Source of the DNA: Arthrobacter silviterrae
Lineage (GTDB): Bacteria; Actinomycetota; Actinomycetes; Actinomycetales; Micrococcaceae
DNA length: 64,000 bases
Direction of reading: 5' to 3'
Assembly (NCBI RefSeq): GCF_011045165.1
Contig: NZ_JAAKZI010000007.1
Location: forward strand, 78,634-142,633
Of the stretch, positions 53,184-62,624 are shown piece by piece; the stretch's first letter is position 1; each line of letters starts with the position of its first letter. Made by a program: the position numbers and the translations under genes. The notes under the pieces are model-generated. The model had not been told where the DNA came from. It saw only the letters and a program-made list of their open reading frames with translations, and made no database searches.

Positions 53184-53540
53184 ATGAATGCAAAGGATGA
53201 ACTGGGACGCGCGGGCGAACGGCTGGCAGCGGACTACCTGGAGGACACGGGGCTGCGCGTCATTGACAGCAACTGGCGCTGTCCGTCAGGGGAGATCGAC
53301 CTGGTGGCCCTGGATGGCACCGAGCTTGTCATCGTGGAGGTCAAGACCCGGCGGTCATTGCGGTTCGGCGACCCGCTGGAGGCCCTGACGGCAGCCAAGG
53401 TGCGGCGGCTGCGCACCTTGGCCGTCAGCTGGGCACGCGAACACCGGCACGTGATCGGGTCCCTGCGCATCGACGCCGTCGGGATCGTCATGGACGGCCG
53501 CGGTACGCCACGCATCGACCACCTCAAGGATGTGGAGTAG
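53184..53540 (+). CDS. yraN: YraN/UPF0102 nuclease-fold protein
   Basis: This small protein has a PD-(D/E)XK-like core: LGRAGERLAADYLEDTGLRVIDSNWRCPSGEIDLVALDGTELVIVEVKTRR, where E-D-ExK supply the metal site. The family often lies next to rnhB or comM and is thought to act on DNA structures. ATG 53184 has GGAGG 6 bases upstream. Length 118. The stop abuts the GTG of comM. Confidence 0.92.
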   Translation: MNAKDELGRAGERLAADYLEDTGLRVIDSNWRCPSGEIDLVALDGTELVIVEVKTRRSLRFGDPLEALTAAKVRRLRTLAVSWAREHRHVIGSLRIDAVGIVMDGRGTPRIDHLKDVE

Positions 53541-55094
53541 GTGGGCATGGGGCGGGCCCTCGCCGTGGCCCTGGTCGGATTGAACGGTCATGTCGTGGAG
53601 GTCGAGGCGGACATTGGCCAAACGCTGCCAGCCTTTGTCCTGCTCGGCCTGCCCGACGCCTCACTCAACGAGGCCCGGGAAAGGATCCGTTCGGCGGCAC
53701 AAAATACCGGCATTCCGCTCTCCCGGCGCAAAATTACGGTAAACCTGATCCCGGCGTCGCTGCCCAAAAAGGGTTCCGGCTTCGACTTGGCCATCGTCAT
53801 GGCCGCCCTGGATGCGGCCGGGGACGTGCGCCGGACAGGCGGCACCGTGTTCCTGGCCGAACTGGGCCTGGACGGGAGGCTGCGGCCCGTCCGCGGCGTC
53901 CTGCCGGCCGTGCTCGCGGCCCACAGGGCCGGCTGCAGGGAATTTGTCGTGGCGGAGGCGAACCTTGCCGAGGCGCGCCTGGTGGCCGGCGCCAAAGTGC
54001 GCGGGTACGCCTCCCTGGCCCAGGTCGCAGCGGATTTCGACGCCGATCCCCAGCACCTGGTGTTTGTGCAGGAAAACGTGGCCCCCGCGCTCGACGGCGG
54101 GGAAGCCCAGGAGGGCGGCCCGGACCTGCGGGCCGCCGTGGACCTGTCCGAGGTGGCCGGCCAGTCCGAAGCCCGGATGGCCCTGGAAATCGCGGCCGCG
54201 GGCGGCCACCACCTGATGATGGTCGGCCCGCCGGGATCCGGAAAGACCATGCTGGCCGAACGCCTCCCCGGGCTGCTTCCCGAGCTCGACGACAGGGAAG
54301 CCATCGAAGTGACAGCCATCCACTCCCTCGACAGCGGCGGCTCGGGCATAGCTGCGCTGGTCAGGCGCCCGCCGTATGAGCGGCCGCACCATTCGGCCAG
54401 CATGGCGGCCATCATTGGCGGCGGCAGCGGCATTCCCCGGCCCGGCGCGGCGTCACGGGCCCACCAGGGCATCCTGTTCCTTGACGAAGCACCCGAATTC
54501 GACAAACGGGTCCTGGACGCGCTGAGGCAGCCGCTGGAGAGCGGGGAGCTGGTGCTGCACCGTTCCGCCGGCACGGCGGCCTACCCGGCACGCTTTCAGC
54601 TGGTCCTGGCCGCGAACCCCTGCCCGTGCGGGAAGGCGACGGGCAAGGGCATCGCCTGTGAGTGCACGGCCATGGCCCGCCGCCGCTACTTTGGCAGGCT
54701 TTCCGGCCCGCTGCTGGACCGGGTCGACATCCAGCTGCAGGTGCACCGAGTCCAGCTGTCCCAGCTGTCCGACGACGCGCCACGGGAGTCCACGGCCCAA
54801 GTGGCCGCCCGGGTGGCCGCCGCCCGGGAGGTGCAGCGGGAAAGGCTCCGTCCATTTGGACTCCTCCACAACGCCGAGCTCACCGGAAGGATCCTGCGCG
54901 GTCCTCTGCGCTTGGCATCCAAGGACACCCAGTTCCTGGACCGGGCCATGGGGGCGGGCACCCTGACCGCGCGCGGCTACGACCGTGTCCTGCGCCTGGC
55001 CTGGACTGTGGCGGATCTGTCCGGGCGCACACAACCAAACGCTGACGACGTCGGCCTGGCGCTGACCCTGAGACAACGAGGAGAAGGATTGTGA
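53541..55094 (+). CDS. comM: ComM/YifB, Mg-chelatase-like AAA+ helicase
   Basis: ComM is a hexameric helicase that extends branch migration of incoming DNA during natural transformation. The 517 residues comprise an N-terminal Lon-like domain (VALVGLNGHVVEVEADIGQTLPAFVLLGLPD) and an AAA+ core with Walker A GPPGSGKTMLAERLPGLLP and Walker B GILFLDEAPEF, then NPCPCGKATGKG with the zinc-type cysteines. The start is GTG 53541, or ATG 53547 two residues later. dprA follows with a 4-base overlap. Many non-competent bacteria also keep it. Confidence 0.95.
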   Translation: MGMGRALAVALVGLNGHVVEVEADIGQTLPAFVLLGLPDASLNEARERIRSAAQNTGIPLSRRKITVNLIPASLPKKGSGFDLAIVMAALDAAGDVRRTGGTVFLAELGLDGRLRPVRGVLPAVLAAHRAGCREFVVAEANLAEARLVAGAKVRGYASLAQVAADFDADPQHLVFVQENVAPALDGGEAQEGGPDLRAAVDLSEVAGQSEARMALEIAAAGGHHLMMVGPPGSGKTMLAERLPGLLPELDDREAIEVTAIHSLDSGGSGIAALVRRPPYERPHHSASMAAIIGGGSGIPRPGAASRAHQGILFLDEAPEFDKRVLDALRQPLESGELVLHRSAGTAAYPARFQLVLAANPCPCGKATGKGIACECTAMARRRYFGRLSGPLLDRVDIQLQVHRVQLSQLSDDAPRESTAQVAARVAAAREVQRERLRPFGLLHNAELTGRILRGPLRLASKDTQFLDRAMGAGTLTARGYDRVLRLAWTVADLSGRTQPNADDVGLALTLRQRGEGL

Positions 55095-56308
55095 ACCATG
55101 AAAAGGAGCCTGCAACCGCCGTGGCCGGCGGCGTGCGGCTGGCACGGGCGGCGCTGACGCGGCTCATGGAGCCATCCGATCTTGCCGGAATGGCGTTGAT
55201 CGCCGCGGCCGGCCCGGAGGAGGCGCTTGCGTTCATCCGCGCCGGGGTGTCCTCCAGCCCCGTGCTGGAGGTGGAGATGACGTCACTGCTGTCGGAAGCG
55301 GGGACGGCACGCTGGCCGGGCCTGGCGGACGCCCTGGGCCGGTGGCGCCCCCGGCTGCCCAGCCTGGCCCCCGAACGGGACATGGGCGTGATGGAGCGGC
55401 TCGGCGGAGGCCTGCTGATCCCCGAGGATCCGCAATGGCCCCCGGCCTTGGACGACCTCCAGCTCAACGCACCCATTGCCTTGTGGATGCGCGGGCAGCT
55501 GCCCCGCATCCCGGAGCAACGCCGGTGCATTGCCCTCGTCGGCTCGCGGGACAGCACAAGTTACGGCGCCAATGTCACGGGCGAGCTAGCCTCCTCCCTG
55601 GTGCAGCGCGGCTTTACCGTTGTCAGCGGCGGTGCCTACGGGATTGACGCCAACGCCCACCGGGGTGCACTGGCCGCCGCAGCAGGGGGTGGCGCGTCGC
55701 CCTCCACCCTGGCGGTCATGGCGGGCGGCCTGGACAGGTTCTATCCACCGGGCAATGAGGGGCTGCTGCGGGCCATTGCTGAACAAGGTGCCCTGGTGGC
55801 CGAGGTTCCGCCGGGCACGAATCCCACCAGATACAGGTTCCTGCAGCGCAACAGGCTCATCGCCGCACTTTGCGAGGTGACAGTGGTGGTGGAGGCCCGC
55901 TGGCGGTCCGGAGCCCTCAACACTGCCCACCACGCCGAAGGGCTCAGCCGCAGCGTCGGTGCCGTCCCGGGATCGGTGTATTCGGCCAATTCGGCCGGCT
56001 GCCACCGGCTCCTGCGGGAAGGGGCTGCCGTCTGCGTGACGGATGCCGCCGAGATAGCCGAGCTGGCGGGATCGGCGGGGAACAACCTGGCACAAGAACC
56101 GGATGCCGCAACTGCCCTGCATGACGGCCTGGGGGTGGAGGACCTGCTTCTCCTGGATGCCCTGCCCTTGCGTTCGGCAACGTCCGCCGAGAAGCTCAGT
56201 GTCGTGGCCGGATTGGGGATGGCCACTGTGCTGGCCGGTCTCGGCCGGCTGGAACTCATGGGCCTTGCCCGGCGCGCCACCAACGGCTGGCAGCGCGGTG
56301 CCGTCTGA
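55091..56308 (+). CDS. dprA: DNA-processing protein DprA
   Basis: DprA protects incoming single-stranded DNA and loads RecA. The 405 residues have a small N-terminal helical domain and the Rossmann-like core with CIALVGSRDSTSYG, VVSGGAYGIDANAHRGAL, VMAGGLDRFYPPGNEGLL, EVPPGTNPTRYRFLQRNRLIAAL and VVEARWRSGALNTAHHA. A winged-helix C terminus is present. It starts in a GTGA overlap with comM. The comM-dprA pair is usual even in genomes without known competence. Confidence 0.95.
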   Translation: MNHEKEPATAVAGGVRLARAALTRLMEPSDLAGMALIAAAGPEEALAFIRAGVSSSPVLEVEMTSLLSEAGTARWPGLADALGRWRPRLPSLAPERDMGVMERLGGGLLIPEDPQWPPALDDLQLNAPIALWMRGQLPRIPEQRRCIALVGSRDSTSYGANVTGELASSLVQRGFTVVSGGAYGIDANAHRGALAAAAGGGASPSTLAVMAGGLDRFYPPGNEGLLRAIAEQGALVAEVPPGTNPTRYRFLQRNRLIAALCEVTVVVEARWRSGALNTAHHAEGLSRSVGAVPGSVYSANSAGCHRLLREGAAVCVTDAAEIAELAGSAGNNLAQEPDAATALHDGLGVEDLLLLDALPLRSATSAEKLSVVAGLGMATVLAGLGRLELMGLARRATNGWQRGAV

Positions 56309-56343
56309 ACAGCAGCCGGGAAGGGGTTGTTAGTGTATTGCGC

Positions 56344-56874
56344 ATGGACATCAGCATTGTGCAGGCGGACATCACCACCCTGGACGTGGACGCAATCGTC
56401 AATGCGGCCAATTCCAGCCTGCTGGGCGGCGGCGGCGTGGACGGGGCCATCCACGCGGCGGCCGGTCCGCAGCTGCTGGCCGAATGCCGGGAACTGCGCA
56501 GGACCCGGTATCCGGACGGCCTGCCGGCGGGGGAGGCCGCCGCCACCGGGGCAGGGCGGCTGCGGGCCAAATGGGTCATCCACACTGTAGGGCCGAACAG
56601 GTTCGCCGGGGAGGTGGACCGTGACGTGCTGGCCCGGTGCTTTGCCAATTCTGCCTTGCTCGCCGGCCGGCTCGGCGCACGGACAGTGGCGTTTCCGGCC
56701 GTTGGCGGGGGCGTATATGGCTGGTCGCCCCAGGAAGTGGGCCAGGCAGCGCGGGACGGATTGGACGATGCCAGGCGGCAGGGCGTCCGGTACTCCCTGC
56801 AACTGCCCCCGGCCGTTATTCTGGTGGCGTTTTCGAGCCGGCTGGAGCAGGCGTTCCGGGAAGCATTTGACTGA
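56344..56874 (+). CDS. macro-domain (ADP-ribose-binding) protein
   Basis: [42 protein letters not shown] is the standard macro domain opening, with the catalytic/binding Asn-Ala-Ala-Asn and Gly-rich loop. VIHTVGP and [18 protein letters not shown] complete the ADP-ribose pocket. At 176 residues it is the YmdB/MacroD type that removes ADP-ribose from proteins or O-acetyl-ADP-ribose. I chose ATG 56344; TTG 56338 is possible. No ribosome site is visible. It lies between dprA and xerC. Confidence 0.93.
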   Translation: MDISIVQADITTLDVDAIVNAANSSLLGGGGVDGAIHAAAGPQLLAECRELRRTRYPDGLPAGEAAATGAGRLRAKWVIHTVGPNRFAGEVDRDVLARCFANSALLAGRLGARTVAFPAVGGGVYGWSPQEVGQAARDGLDDARRQGVRYSLQLPPAVILVAFSSRLEQAFREAFD

Positions 56875-56900
56875 TCGACTGTTTTCTTGGGGGTGTTTCC

Positions 56901-57890
56901 TTGAAGTCGGCGGGGCAGCTTGCCCAGCCGGAACTATCAGCGGACAGTGGTGGTGTGGACCTAGAAGAACGCGCCCAGTTGCCGTCCGGGCTCTCCCATG
57001 CCGCGGACGGCTTTGCGCGGTACCTGTCCGCTGAAAGGGGCCGGTCGGAACACACTGTCCGGGCGTACCGGGGCGACATTGACGCCCTGATGCTTCACGC
57101 CGTCGCCGAGGGAGTCACGTCGCTGGACCAGCTGGACCTTGCCTTGTTGCGCCGGTGGCTCGGCGACCAGAGCGCCGCTGGATTGTCACGCTCCACGCTG
57201 GCCCGGCGGGCGGCCACTGTCCGCAGCTTCACGGCGTGGGCCGTCCGTGAGGAACTGCTTGAGCTGGATCCGGCCCTGCGCCTCAAGGCGCCCAAGCGTG
57301 ACCATGCCCTGCCTGCCGTGCTGCAGCAGCAGCAAATAGGCCGGCTCATGGAGGGTCTGGAAACATCCGCCGCCGACGGGGAGCCCGCCGCCCTCCGCGA
57401 CTTCGCCATGGTCGAACTGCTCTACGCCACGGGTGTCAGGGTGGGGGAGCTGGCGGGCGCAGACGTGGACGATCTGTCCGCCGAGCGCCGCATGCTGCGG
57501 GTGCTCGGCAAGGGCAGCAAGGAGCGGGTGGTGCCCTATGGCGTCCCTGCGGCCCGGGCCGTGGGTGCCTGGCTGGCTTCGGGCCGCCCGGCCCTGGCCA
57601 CGGACGCCAGCGGCCCGGCCCTCTTCCTGGGCGCGCGCGGAGGCCGGATTGACCAGCGCACTGTGCGCCGCGTCGTCGAACAGGCGCTGGGCCGCCTGGG
57701 CGACACCTCCGCAAGCGGGCCGCACACTCTGCGGCACTCAGCCGCCACGCACCTGCTCGACGGCGGCGCCGACCTGCGCGCCGTCCAGGAAATTCTCGGC
57801 CACAGTTCCCTCGCCACCACCCAGCTGTACACCCATGTCTCCGTGGACAGGCTCCGCGACGGCTACAAACAGGCCCACCCGAGGGCCTGA
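56901..57890 (+). CDS. xerC: tyrosine recombinase XerC
   Basis: XerC with XerD resolves chromosome dimers at dif. The 329 residues comprise a SAM-like N-terminal DNA-binding domain ([26 protein letters not shown]) and a catalytic domain with all active residues: R in [18 protein letters not shown] in [12 protein letters not shown]-x-x-R in [19 protein letters not shown] in [11 protein letters not shown] and the nucleophile Y in LYTHVS. The N-terminal ~25 residues before [10 protein letters not shown] are weakly conserved, so the TTG 56901 start is uncertain. Confidence 0.93.
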   Translation: MKSAGQLAQPELSADSGGVDLEERAQLPSGLSHAADGFARYLSAERGRSEHTVRAYRGDIDALMLHAVAEGVTSLDQLDLALLRRWLGDQSAAGLSRSTLARRAATVRSFTAWAVREELLELDPALRLKAPKRDHALPAVLQQQQIGRLMEGLETSAADGEPAALRDFAMVELLYATGVRVGELAGADVDDLSAERRMLRVLGKGSKERVVPYGVPAARAVGAWLASGRPALATDASGPALFLGARGGRIDQRTVRRVVEQALGRLGDTSASGPHTLRHSAATHLLDGGADLRAVQEILGHSSLATTQLYTHVSVDRLRDGYKQAHPRA

Positions 57891-58115
57891 CTCCCTTCGG
57901 CCGCTGGCTGCGGCGCTGCGGTGGCGCAACCGGGCAGGCTGGGGCACAATGGGAGGGAGTCGACGCCCCGCGCGGGAAATCACGCGGTGCGGCGGTCGTT
58001 TGTTATACACTTCGTCACAGACAACAGGGGAGGGCTGCAGCAGCTCCGCGCAACACAGGGTTTCATCCGTTAGAAGGTCGTTGGGGAAGACGCACCTACT
58101 GCAATGGAGGATGGA

Positions 58116-58619
58116 ATGACTGTCAATTTGACGCGCGGTGTCTTGTTCGTGCACTCGGCTCCGGCTGTCATGTGCCCGCACATTGAGTCGTCCATCGCCG
58201 GCGTGATGGACCAGCGCACGGGATTGCAGTGGACTGCTCAGCCCGCTGCGCCCAATGTGTTGCGCACGGAGTACGTGTGGCACGGCCCCGCCGGCACTGG
58301 CGCGCGCCTTGCGTCCGCCCTGCGCGGCTGGGCCAATGTCCGCTACGAGGTCACCGAGGAGCCCAGCGCGGGAGTGGACGGATCCCGCTGGTCGCACACC
58401 CCGGAACTGGGCATCTTCCATGCCGTCACCGACGTCCACGGCAACATCATGGTCTCCGAAGACCGCATCCGCTACGCCTACGAGGCCGGCAAGGGCGTGC
58501 CCTCCGCCGTCTACCAGGAACTATCGCTGGCCCTTGGTGAAGCCTGGGACGAGGAACTCGAGCCGTTCCGCCACGCGGCGGCAGGAGCCCCCGTGCGCTG
58601 GCTCCACCACGTCGGCTGA
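58116..58619 (+). CDS. DUF3145 family protein
   Basis: This actinobacterial protein of unknown function has 167 residues. TRGVLFVHSAPAVMCPHIE, NVLRTEYVWHGPAGTGARLASALRGWANVRYEVTEEP, WSHTPELGIFHAVTDVHGNIMVSEDRIRYA and SLALGEAWDEELEPFRHAAAGAPVRWLHHVG are its conserved parts. ATG 58116 has GGAGG 5 bases upstream. It is commonly found close to the fab genes, here convergent with fabF. No enzymatic motif is visible. The 225-base gap before it has a TATACA near 58003 but no clear promoter. Confidence 0.93.
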   Translation: MTVNLTRGVLFVHSAPAVMCPHIESSIAGVMDQRTGLQWTAQPAAPNVLRTEYVWHGPAGTGARLASALRGWANVRYEVTEEPSAGVDGSRWSHTPELGIFHAVTDVHGNIMVSEDRIRYAYEAGKGVPSAVYQELSLALGEAWDEELEPFRHAAAGAPVRWLHHVG

Positions 58620-58708
58620 CCCCACCTCCACGGGGACCCCGCCCCGCGACCCCCGCACCGCGGCCCCCGCCCCACCGGGGCGTGGTTATCTCCAATCTCA
58701 ACGCAGAA

Positions 58709-58738
58709 GCGGCGCCCACCTCAAGAGGTGGGCGCCGC
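58709..58738. terminator. hairpin between convergent DUF3145 and fabF
   Basis: GCGGCGCCCACCTC and its exact complement (14 bp) flank AA, so the inner bases form the loop. It lies between convergent genes and has no T-run; probably bidirectional. Confidence 0.65.
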
Positions 58739-58764
58739 CGTCGTGCTTGTCCGGAACAGGTCGG

Positions 58765-60024
58765 CTAGGCCATCTCGACCTTCGCGCCGGTGCTGCGAAT
58801 GGCCACCACGGCGTTGTGGCCGCCGAAGCCGAAGGAGTTGTTCAGGGCCATGACCTGGGCCTCCGGCAGCTCGCGCGGGGTGCCCGTGACAATGTCCAGC
58901 GGGATCTCAGGGTCCTGGTTTTCCAGGTTGATCGTGACTGGGGCAAGGCGGTGGTAGACGGCCAGGACCGTCAGCACCGATTCAACGGCGCCCGAGGCAC
59001 CCAGCAGGTGTCCCGTCTGTGACTTGGTGGCTGAGACGCATACATTGTCCACATGGTCGCCCAGGGCGGCACGCAGGGCCGTGTACTCCGGGCGGTCGCC
59101 CACAGGGGTGGAGGTGGCGTGCGCGTTGACGTGCACCACGTCCTCCGCCTGGGCGCGGGCGTCAAACAGGGCTGCCTTCAGGGCGCGGGTGGCGCCGAGG
59201 CCCTCGGGGTCGGGGGCCGTGATGTGGTAGGCGTCAGCCGTCACCGAGGTTCCGGCCAGCTCGCCATAAATGCGGGCGCCGCGGGCCAGGGCGTGCTCCT
59301 CGGCCTCGAGCACCAGGGCGCCGGCACCTTCACCCATGACAAAGCCGTCACGGTCAATGTCGTAGGGGCGCGAGGCGTGCTCGGGGTCGTCGTTGCGCTT
59401 GGACAGGGCCTGCATGGCGGCAAAGGCGGCCATTGGCAGCGGGTGGATGGCAGCCTCTGCGCCGCCGGCCATGACCACGTCGGCCTTGCCGGAACGGATC
59501 AGTTCCAGCCCGATGTGCAGGGCCTCGGTGCCGGACGCGCAGGCGGAAACGGGGGTGTGGGCGCCGGCGCGGGCGCCCAGGTCCAGGCTGACGGCGGCGG
59601 CGGGGCCGTTCGGCATCAGCATGGGCACCGTCATCGGCAGCACGCGGCGGGGGCCCTTTTCGCGCAGGGTGTCCCAGGCGTCCAGGAGCGTCCACACGCC
59701 GCCGATGCCGGTGGCAAAGGCCACGGCCAGGCGGTCGTGGTCGATCTCCTCCAGACCGGAATCCTTCCAGGCCTCACGGGCGGCCACCACGGCGAACTGC
59801 GTGGAGGGGTCCATGCGCTTGGCTTCGACGCGGCTCAGGGTTTCGGAGGCGGGGTTCGTGACACGGGCCGCAAAGCGTACGGGGAGCTGGTATTTTTCCA
59901 CCCACTCGTCGTCAAGTGTGTGGGCGCCGGAAACACCCTTGAGGGCGTTCCGCCACATCGTCGGAACGTCCCCGCCGATAGGCGTGGTTGCTCCAAGTCC
60001 AGTGATGACTACTTTGCGGGCCAT
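58765..60024 (-). CDS. fabF: 3-oxoacyl-ACP synthase II (FabF)
   Basis: FabF elongates acyl-ACP by condensation with malonyl-ACP. The 419 residues have C162 (VSACASGTEAL), H302 (VNAHATSTPVGD), K334 and H339 (ATKSQTGHLLGASGA), the Cys-His-His set of KAS I/II enzymes, plus N-terminal VVITGLGATTPIG and C-terminal NNSFGFGGHNAV. It is the last gene of the fabD-fabH-acpP-fabF unit, 130 bases after acpP. Confidence 0.97.
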   Translation of the reverse strand: MARKVVITGLGATTPIGGDVPTMWRNALKGVSGAHTLDDEWVEKYQLPVRFAARVTNPASETLSRVEAKRMDPSTQFAVVAAREAWKDSGLEEIDHDRLAVAFATGIGGVWTLLDAWDTLREKGPRRVLPMTVPMLMPNGPAAAVSLDLGARAGAHTPVSACASGTEALHIGLELIRSGKADVVMAGGAEAAIHPLPMAAFAAMQALSKRNDDPEHASRPYDIDRDGFVMGEGAGALVLEAEEHALARGARIYGELAGTSVTADAYHITAPDPEGLGATRALKAALFDARAQAEDVVHVNAHATSTPVGDRPEYTALRAALGDHVDNVCVSATKSQTGHLLGASGAVESVLTVLAVYHRLAPVTINLENQDPEIPLDIVTGTPRELPEAQVMALNNSFGFGGHNAVVAIRSTGAKVEMA

Positions 60025-60154
60025 GGTTCAACTCTCTAAAAAGAAAAGGTTCAGGACAACAGTGTGATGCCGTGAATGGCCGGACCAAACGTGGAACCGG
60101 CCATTCACTTTTGCCCTGTGTCGCACTAGCGGAAAAGGGCTCTGCAGTTCGGGA

Positions 60155-60400
60155 TTAAGCCTGCGCGCCGGCAATGAAGCTGACGGCGTCGCCAACGGTC
60201 TTGAGGTTCTTGACTTCCTCATCGGGGATCTTGACGTCGAACTTTTCCTCGGCGTTGACCACAATGGTCATCATGGAGATGGAGTCGATGTCCAGGTCAT
60301 CGGTGAAGGACTTGTCCAGCTCGACAGCTTCGGGGGCCAGGCCGGTCTCCTCGTTGACGATTTCGGCCAAACCAGCCAGGATTTCTTCGTTGCTAGCCAT
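60155..60400 (-). CDS. acpP: acyl carrier protein
   Basis: This 81-residue ACP carries the growing chain on a phosphopantetheine attached to S40 in DDLDIDSISMM. The acidic helix II and EEKFDVKIPDEEVKNLKTVGDAV are typical. ATG 60400 is the start, with GGAG 6 bases upstream; a start at 60451 would add 17 unconserved residues. It follows fabH by 97 bases and precedes fabF. Confidence 0.97.
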   Translation of the reverse strand: MASNEEILAGLAEIVNEETGLAPEAVELDKSFTDDLDIDSISMMTIVVNAEEKFDVKIPDEEVKNLKTVGDAVSFIAGAQA

Positions 60401-60497
60401 TGACGGCTCCTTATGTTGTGTTTTTACGTAAAAAATCGGGAATTGGGTCATTGCCGGGCAGCGCCCCGCACCTGCTGGTCCGGGAGCCTGGCTGGCG

Positions 60498-61559
60498 CTA
60501 GGGCAGGCGAACTACTTGCGCGCCAAACACCAAGCCGGCACCAAAGCCGATCTGAAGCGAGAGTTTACCGGAAAGCTCCGGGTTCTCCGCCAACAGCCGG
60601 TGTGTTGCCAGGGGGATGGACGCCGCGGAGGTGTTTCCGGCGTCGGCAATGTCGCGGGCAATAATGACGTGTTCCGGAAGCTTGAGCTGCTTGGCGAGCT
60701 CGTCGATAATGCGCATGTTTGCCTGGTGCGGCACAAACGCGCCCAGGTCCGCGGCGGTGATGCCGGCAACGTCCAAGGCCTTTTTGGCCATCTTGGCCAT
60801 CTCCCACACGGCCCAGCGGAACACGGTCTGGCCGTCCTGGCGCAGAGTGGGCCACAGAGTGGCGTGGGCTTCGTCAGCGGCAGCCAGCGCCACGTCGTCG
60901 CCCTTCATGGCCTGTTCGCTGAAGTCGCGCACATCCATGAGGGAGTGCGTCATGCCGATGGCATCCCACTTGCTGCCGTCGGAGCCCCACACTGCGGGGC
61001 TGATGCCGGGTTCGTCGGATGGGCCGATCACCACGGCGCCGGCGCCATCGCCGAGCAGGAAGGAGATGGTGCGCTCATGGTTGTCGATGACGTCGGAGAG
61101 CTTCTCGGCGCCGATTACCAGGACGTATTCCGCCGTGCCGGAGCGCACCAGCGCGTCACCTTGGGCAATCCCATAGCAGTAGCCGGCGCAGGCGGCGGAA
61201 ATGTCGAAGGCCGGGGCGGGGTTTGCGCCGATCTGCTCGGCAATCAAGGCAGCGGCCGACGGCGTCGCGTAGGGGTGGGAAACGGTGGAGACAATGACGG
61301 CGCCAATTTGCGAGGGCTCAATGCCGGCGTTTTTGATGGCCTCGTTGCCGGCGCCGACAGCCATGTCCACCACGGACACGTCGCGGGGCGCGCGGTGGCG
61401 GGTGATGATGCCGGTGCGCTGGCGGATCCATTCGTCGGAGGAGTCAATCCACTGGCAGACGTCTTCGTTGGTGACGATGAGGCTGGGGCGGTAGGCGCCG
61501 ATTCCGACAATGCGTGAGCCATTGCGGAGGGTGCTTTGATTCAGCGTGGGCGTGCTCAC
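60498..61559 (-). CDS. fabH: 3-oxoacyl-ACP synthase III (FabH)
   Basis: FabH starts fatty-acid synthesis by condensing an acyl-CoA primer with malonyl-ACP. The 353 residues have C124 (DISAACAGYCYG), H278 (FVPHQANMR) and N309 (DAGNTSAASIP), the KAS III triad, and RQRTGIITRHRA. The GTG at 61559 overlaps the fabD stop by 4 bases (GTGA). In actinobacteria branched primers are usual, but specificity cannot be read here. Distinct from OleA at 15841-16866. Confidence 0.97.
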   Translation of the reverse strand: MSTPTLNQSTLRNGSRIVGIGAYRPSLIVTNEDVCQWIDSSDEWIRQRTGIITRHRAPRDVSVVDMAVGAGNEAIKNAGIEPSQIGAVIVSTVSHPYATPSAAALIAEQIGANPAPAFDISAACAGYCYGIAQGDALVRSGTAEYVLVIGAEKLSDVIDNHERTISFLLGDGAGAVVIGPSDEPGISPAVWGSDGSKWDAIGMTHSLMDVRDFSEQAMKGDDVALAAADEAHATLWPTLRQDGQTVFRWAVWEMAKMAKKALDVAGITAADLGAFVPHQANMRIIDELAKQLKLPEHVIIARDIADAGNTSAASIPLATHRLLAENPELSGKLSLQIGFGAGLVFGAQVVRLP

Positions 61560-62497
61560 TCGGTTCCTTCTTTCCGCTGGGCGTGCGCGGCCAGCAGTTG
61601 CTTTGCGGATTCCAAATCGGCGGGGGTTTTCACGGCAACGGTGGCAACACCGCTCATGCCGCGCTTGGCCAGGCCCGTCAGGGTGCCGGCCGGCGTCAAT
61701 TCGATCAAGCCGGTCACGCCCATGGCGGACATGGTCTCCATGCACAGGTCCCAGCGCACGGGCCGCGACACCTGGGCGATCAGCGACTGCAGGGCCGCTT
61801 CCCCGGAACGGACCTCGGCGCCGTCGTAGTTGGAGAGCAGCGGCACCGCGGGTGCATGGGTGGCCAGGGACGGCGCCAGGGCCTCCAGTGCGGAGACGGC
61901 GGGTGCCATGTGGTGGGTGTGGAAGGCGCCGGCCACTTGGAGGGGGATGACGCGGGCCTTGGCAGGCGGGGCCGCGACGAGTGCCGCGATCTGCTCCAGC
62001 GTGCCGGCGGCCACTGTCTGGCCCTTGGAGTTCATGTTGGCCGGGGCCAGCCCGGCGGCGGCAATGGCGGCCAGGACTTCTTCCGGGTCCCCACCCACGA
62101 CGGCGGCCATGCCGGTGGGGGTGACGGCGGCGGCGTCGGCCATCTTGTTGGCGCGTTCGCGCACAAAGGCCATGGCATCGGCGTTGGAAAGGGTTCCCGT
62201 GAGCGCGGCGGCCGTGATTTCGCCAACGGAGTGCCCGGCAACCACCACGTCCAGGGCAGCCAGCGGGGCATCCAGCAGTGCCTCGGCGGCGAGCAGCCCG
62301 GCCGCGACGATCAGGGGCTGGGCGACGGCGGTGTCCTTGATGGTCTCCGCGTCCGAGGTGGTCCCGTGGGCCAGCAGGTCAATGCCGGCGGCCTCACTGA
62401 GGGCAGCCAGCCGGGCCTCGGTGCCGGGGCGTTCAAGCCAGGGCGAAAGGAATCCGGGAGTTTGGGAACCCTGTCCAGGGCAGACTATTGCAAGCAC
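61556..62497 (-). CDS. fabD: malonyl-CoA:ACP transacylase (FabD)
   Basis: FabD loads malonate onto ACP. The 313 residues begin MLAIVCPGQGSQTPGFL. The nucleophile S90 lies in VVVAGHSVGEITA, and H193 in AGAFHTHHMAPA is the partner histidine. The GTG at 62497 is chosen because the family N terminus starts there and GGAAAG lies about 10 bases upstream; the alternative at 62545 would add 16 residues. It heads the fatty-acid operon and follows the regulator gene after 127 bases. Confidence 0.96.
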   Translation of the reverse strand: MLAIVCPGQGSQTPGFLSPWLERPGTEARLAALSEAAGIDLLAHGTTSDAETIKDTAVAQPLIVAAGLLAAEALLDAPLAALDVVVAGHSVGEITAAALTGTLSNADAMAFVRERANKMADAAAVTPTGMAAVVGGDPEEVLAAIAAAGLAPANMNSKGQTVAAGTLEQIAALVAAPPAKARVIPLQVAGAFHTHHMAPAVSALEALAPSLATHAPAVPLLSNYDGAEVRSGEAALQSLIAQVSRPVRWDLCMETMSAMGVTGLIELTPAGTLTGLAKRGMSGVATVAVKTPADLESAKQLLAAHAQRKEGTE

Positions 62498-62532
62498 AGT
62501 AACCAGCTTTCCAAACTTAGGGGCAGGGGCAT

Positions 62533-62582
62533 GGTGTTTTCGCACACCAAGCTCATGGGGATGATTTGTAGGAAGTCTACAA
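62533..62582 (-). promoter_or_regulatory. two palindromes before fabD, candidate FasR operator
   Basis: TTGTAG-GAAGT-CTACAA (62566-62582) is a perfect inverted repeat with 6-base arms. GGTGT-n6-ACACC (62533-62548) is a second one. Both lie between the PucR-type regulator gene and fabD, where FasR of Streptomyces binds its target. The promoter itself is not clear. Confidence 0.5.
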
Positions 62583-62624
62583 TACGGTCCGTTGCTTCGG
62601 GCTGCGGGAGCGCAGTTTGCCGGT

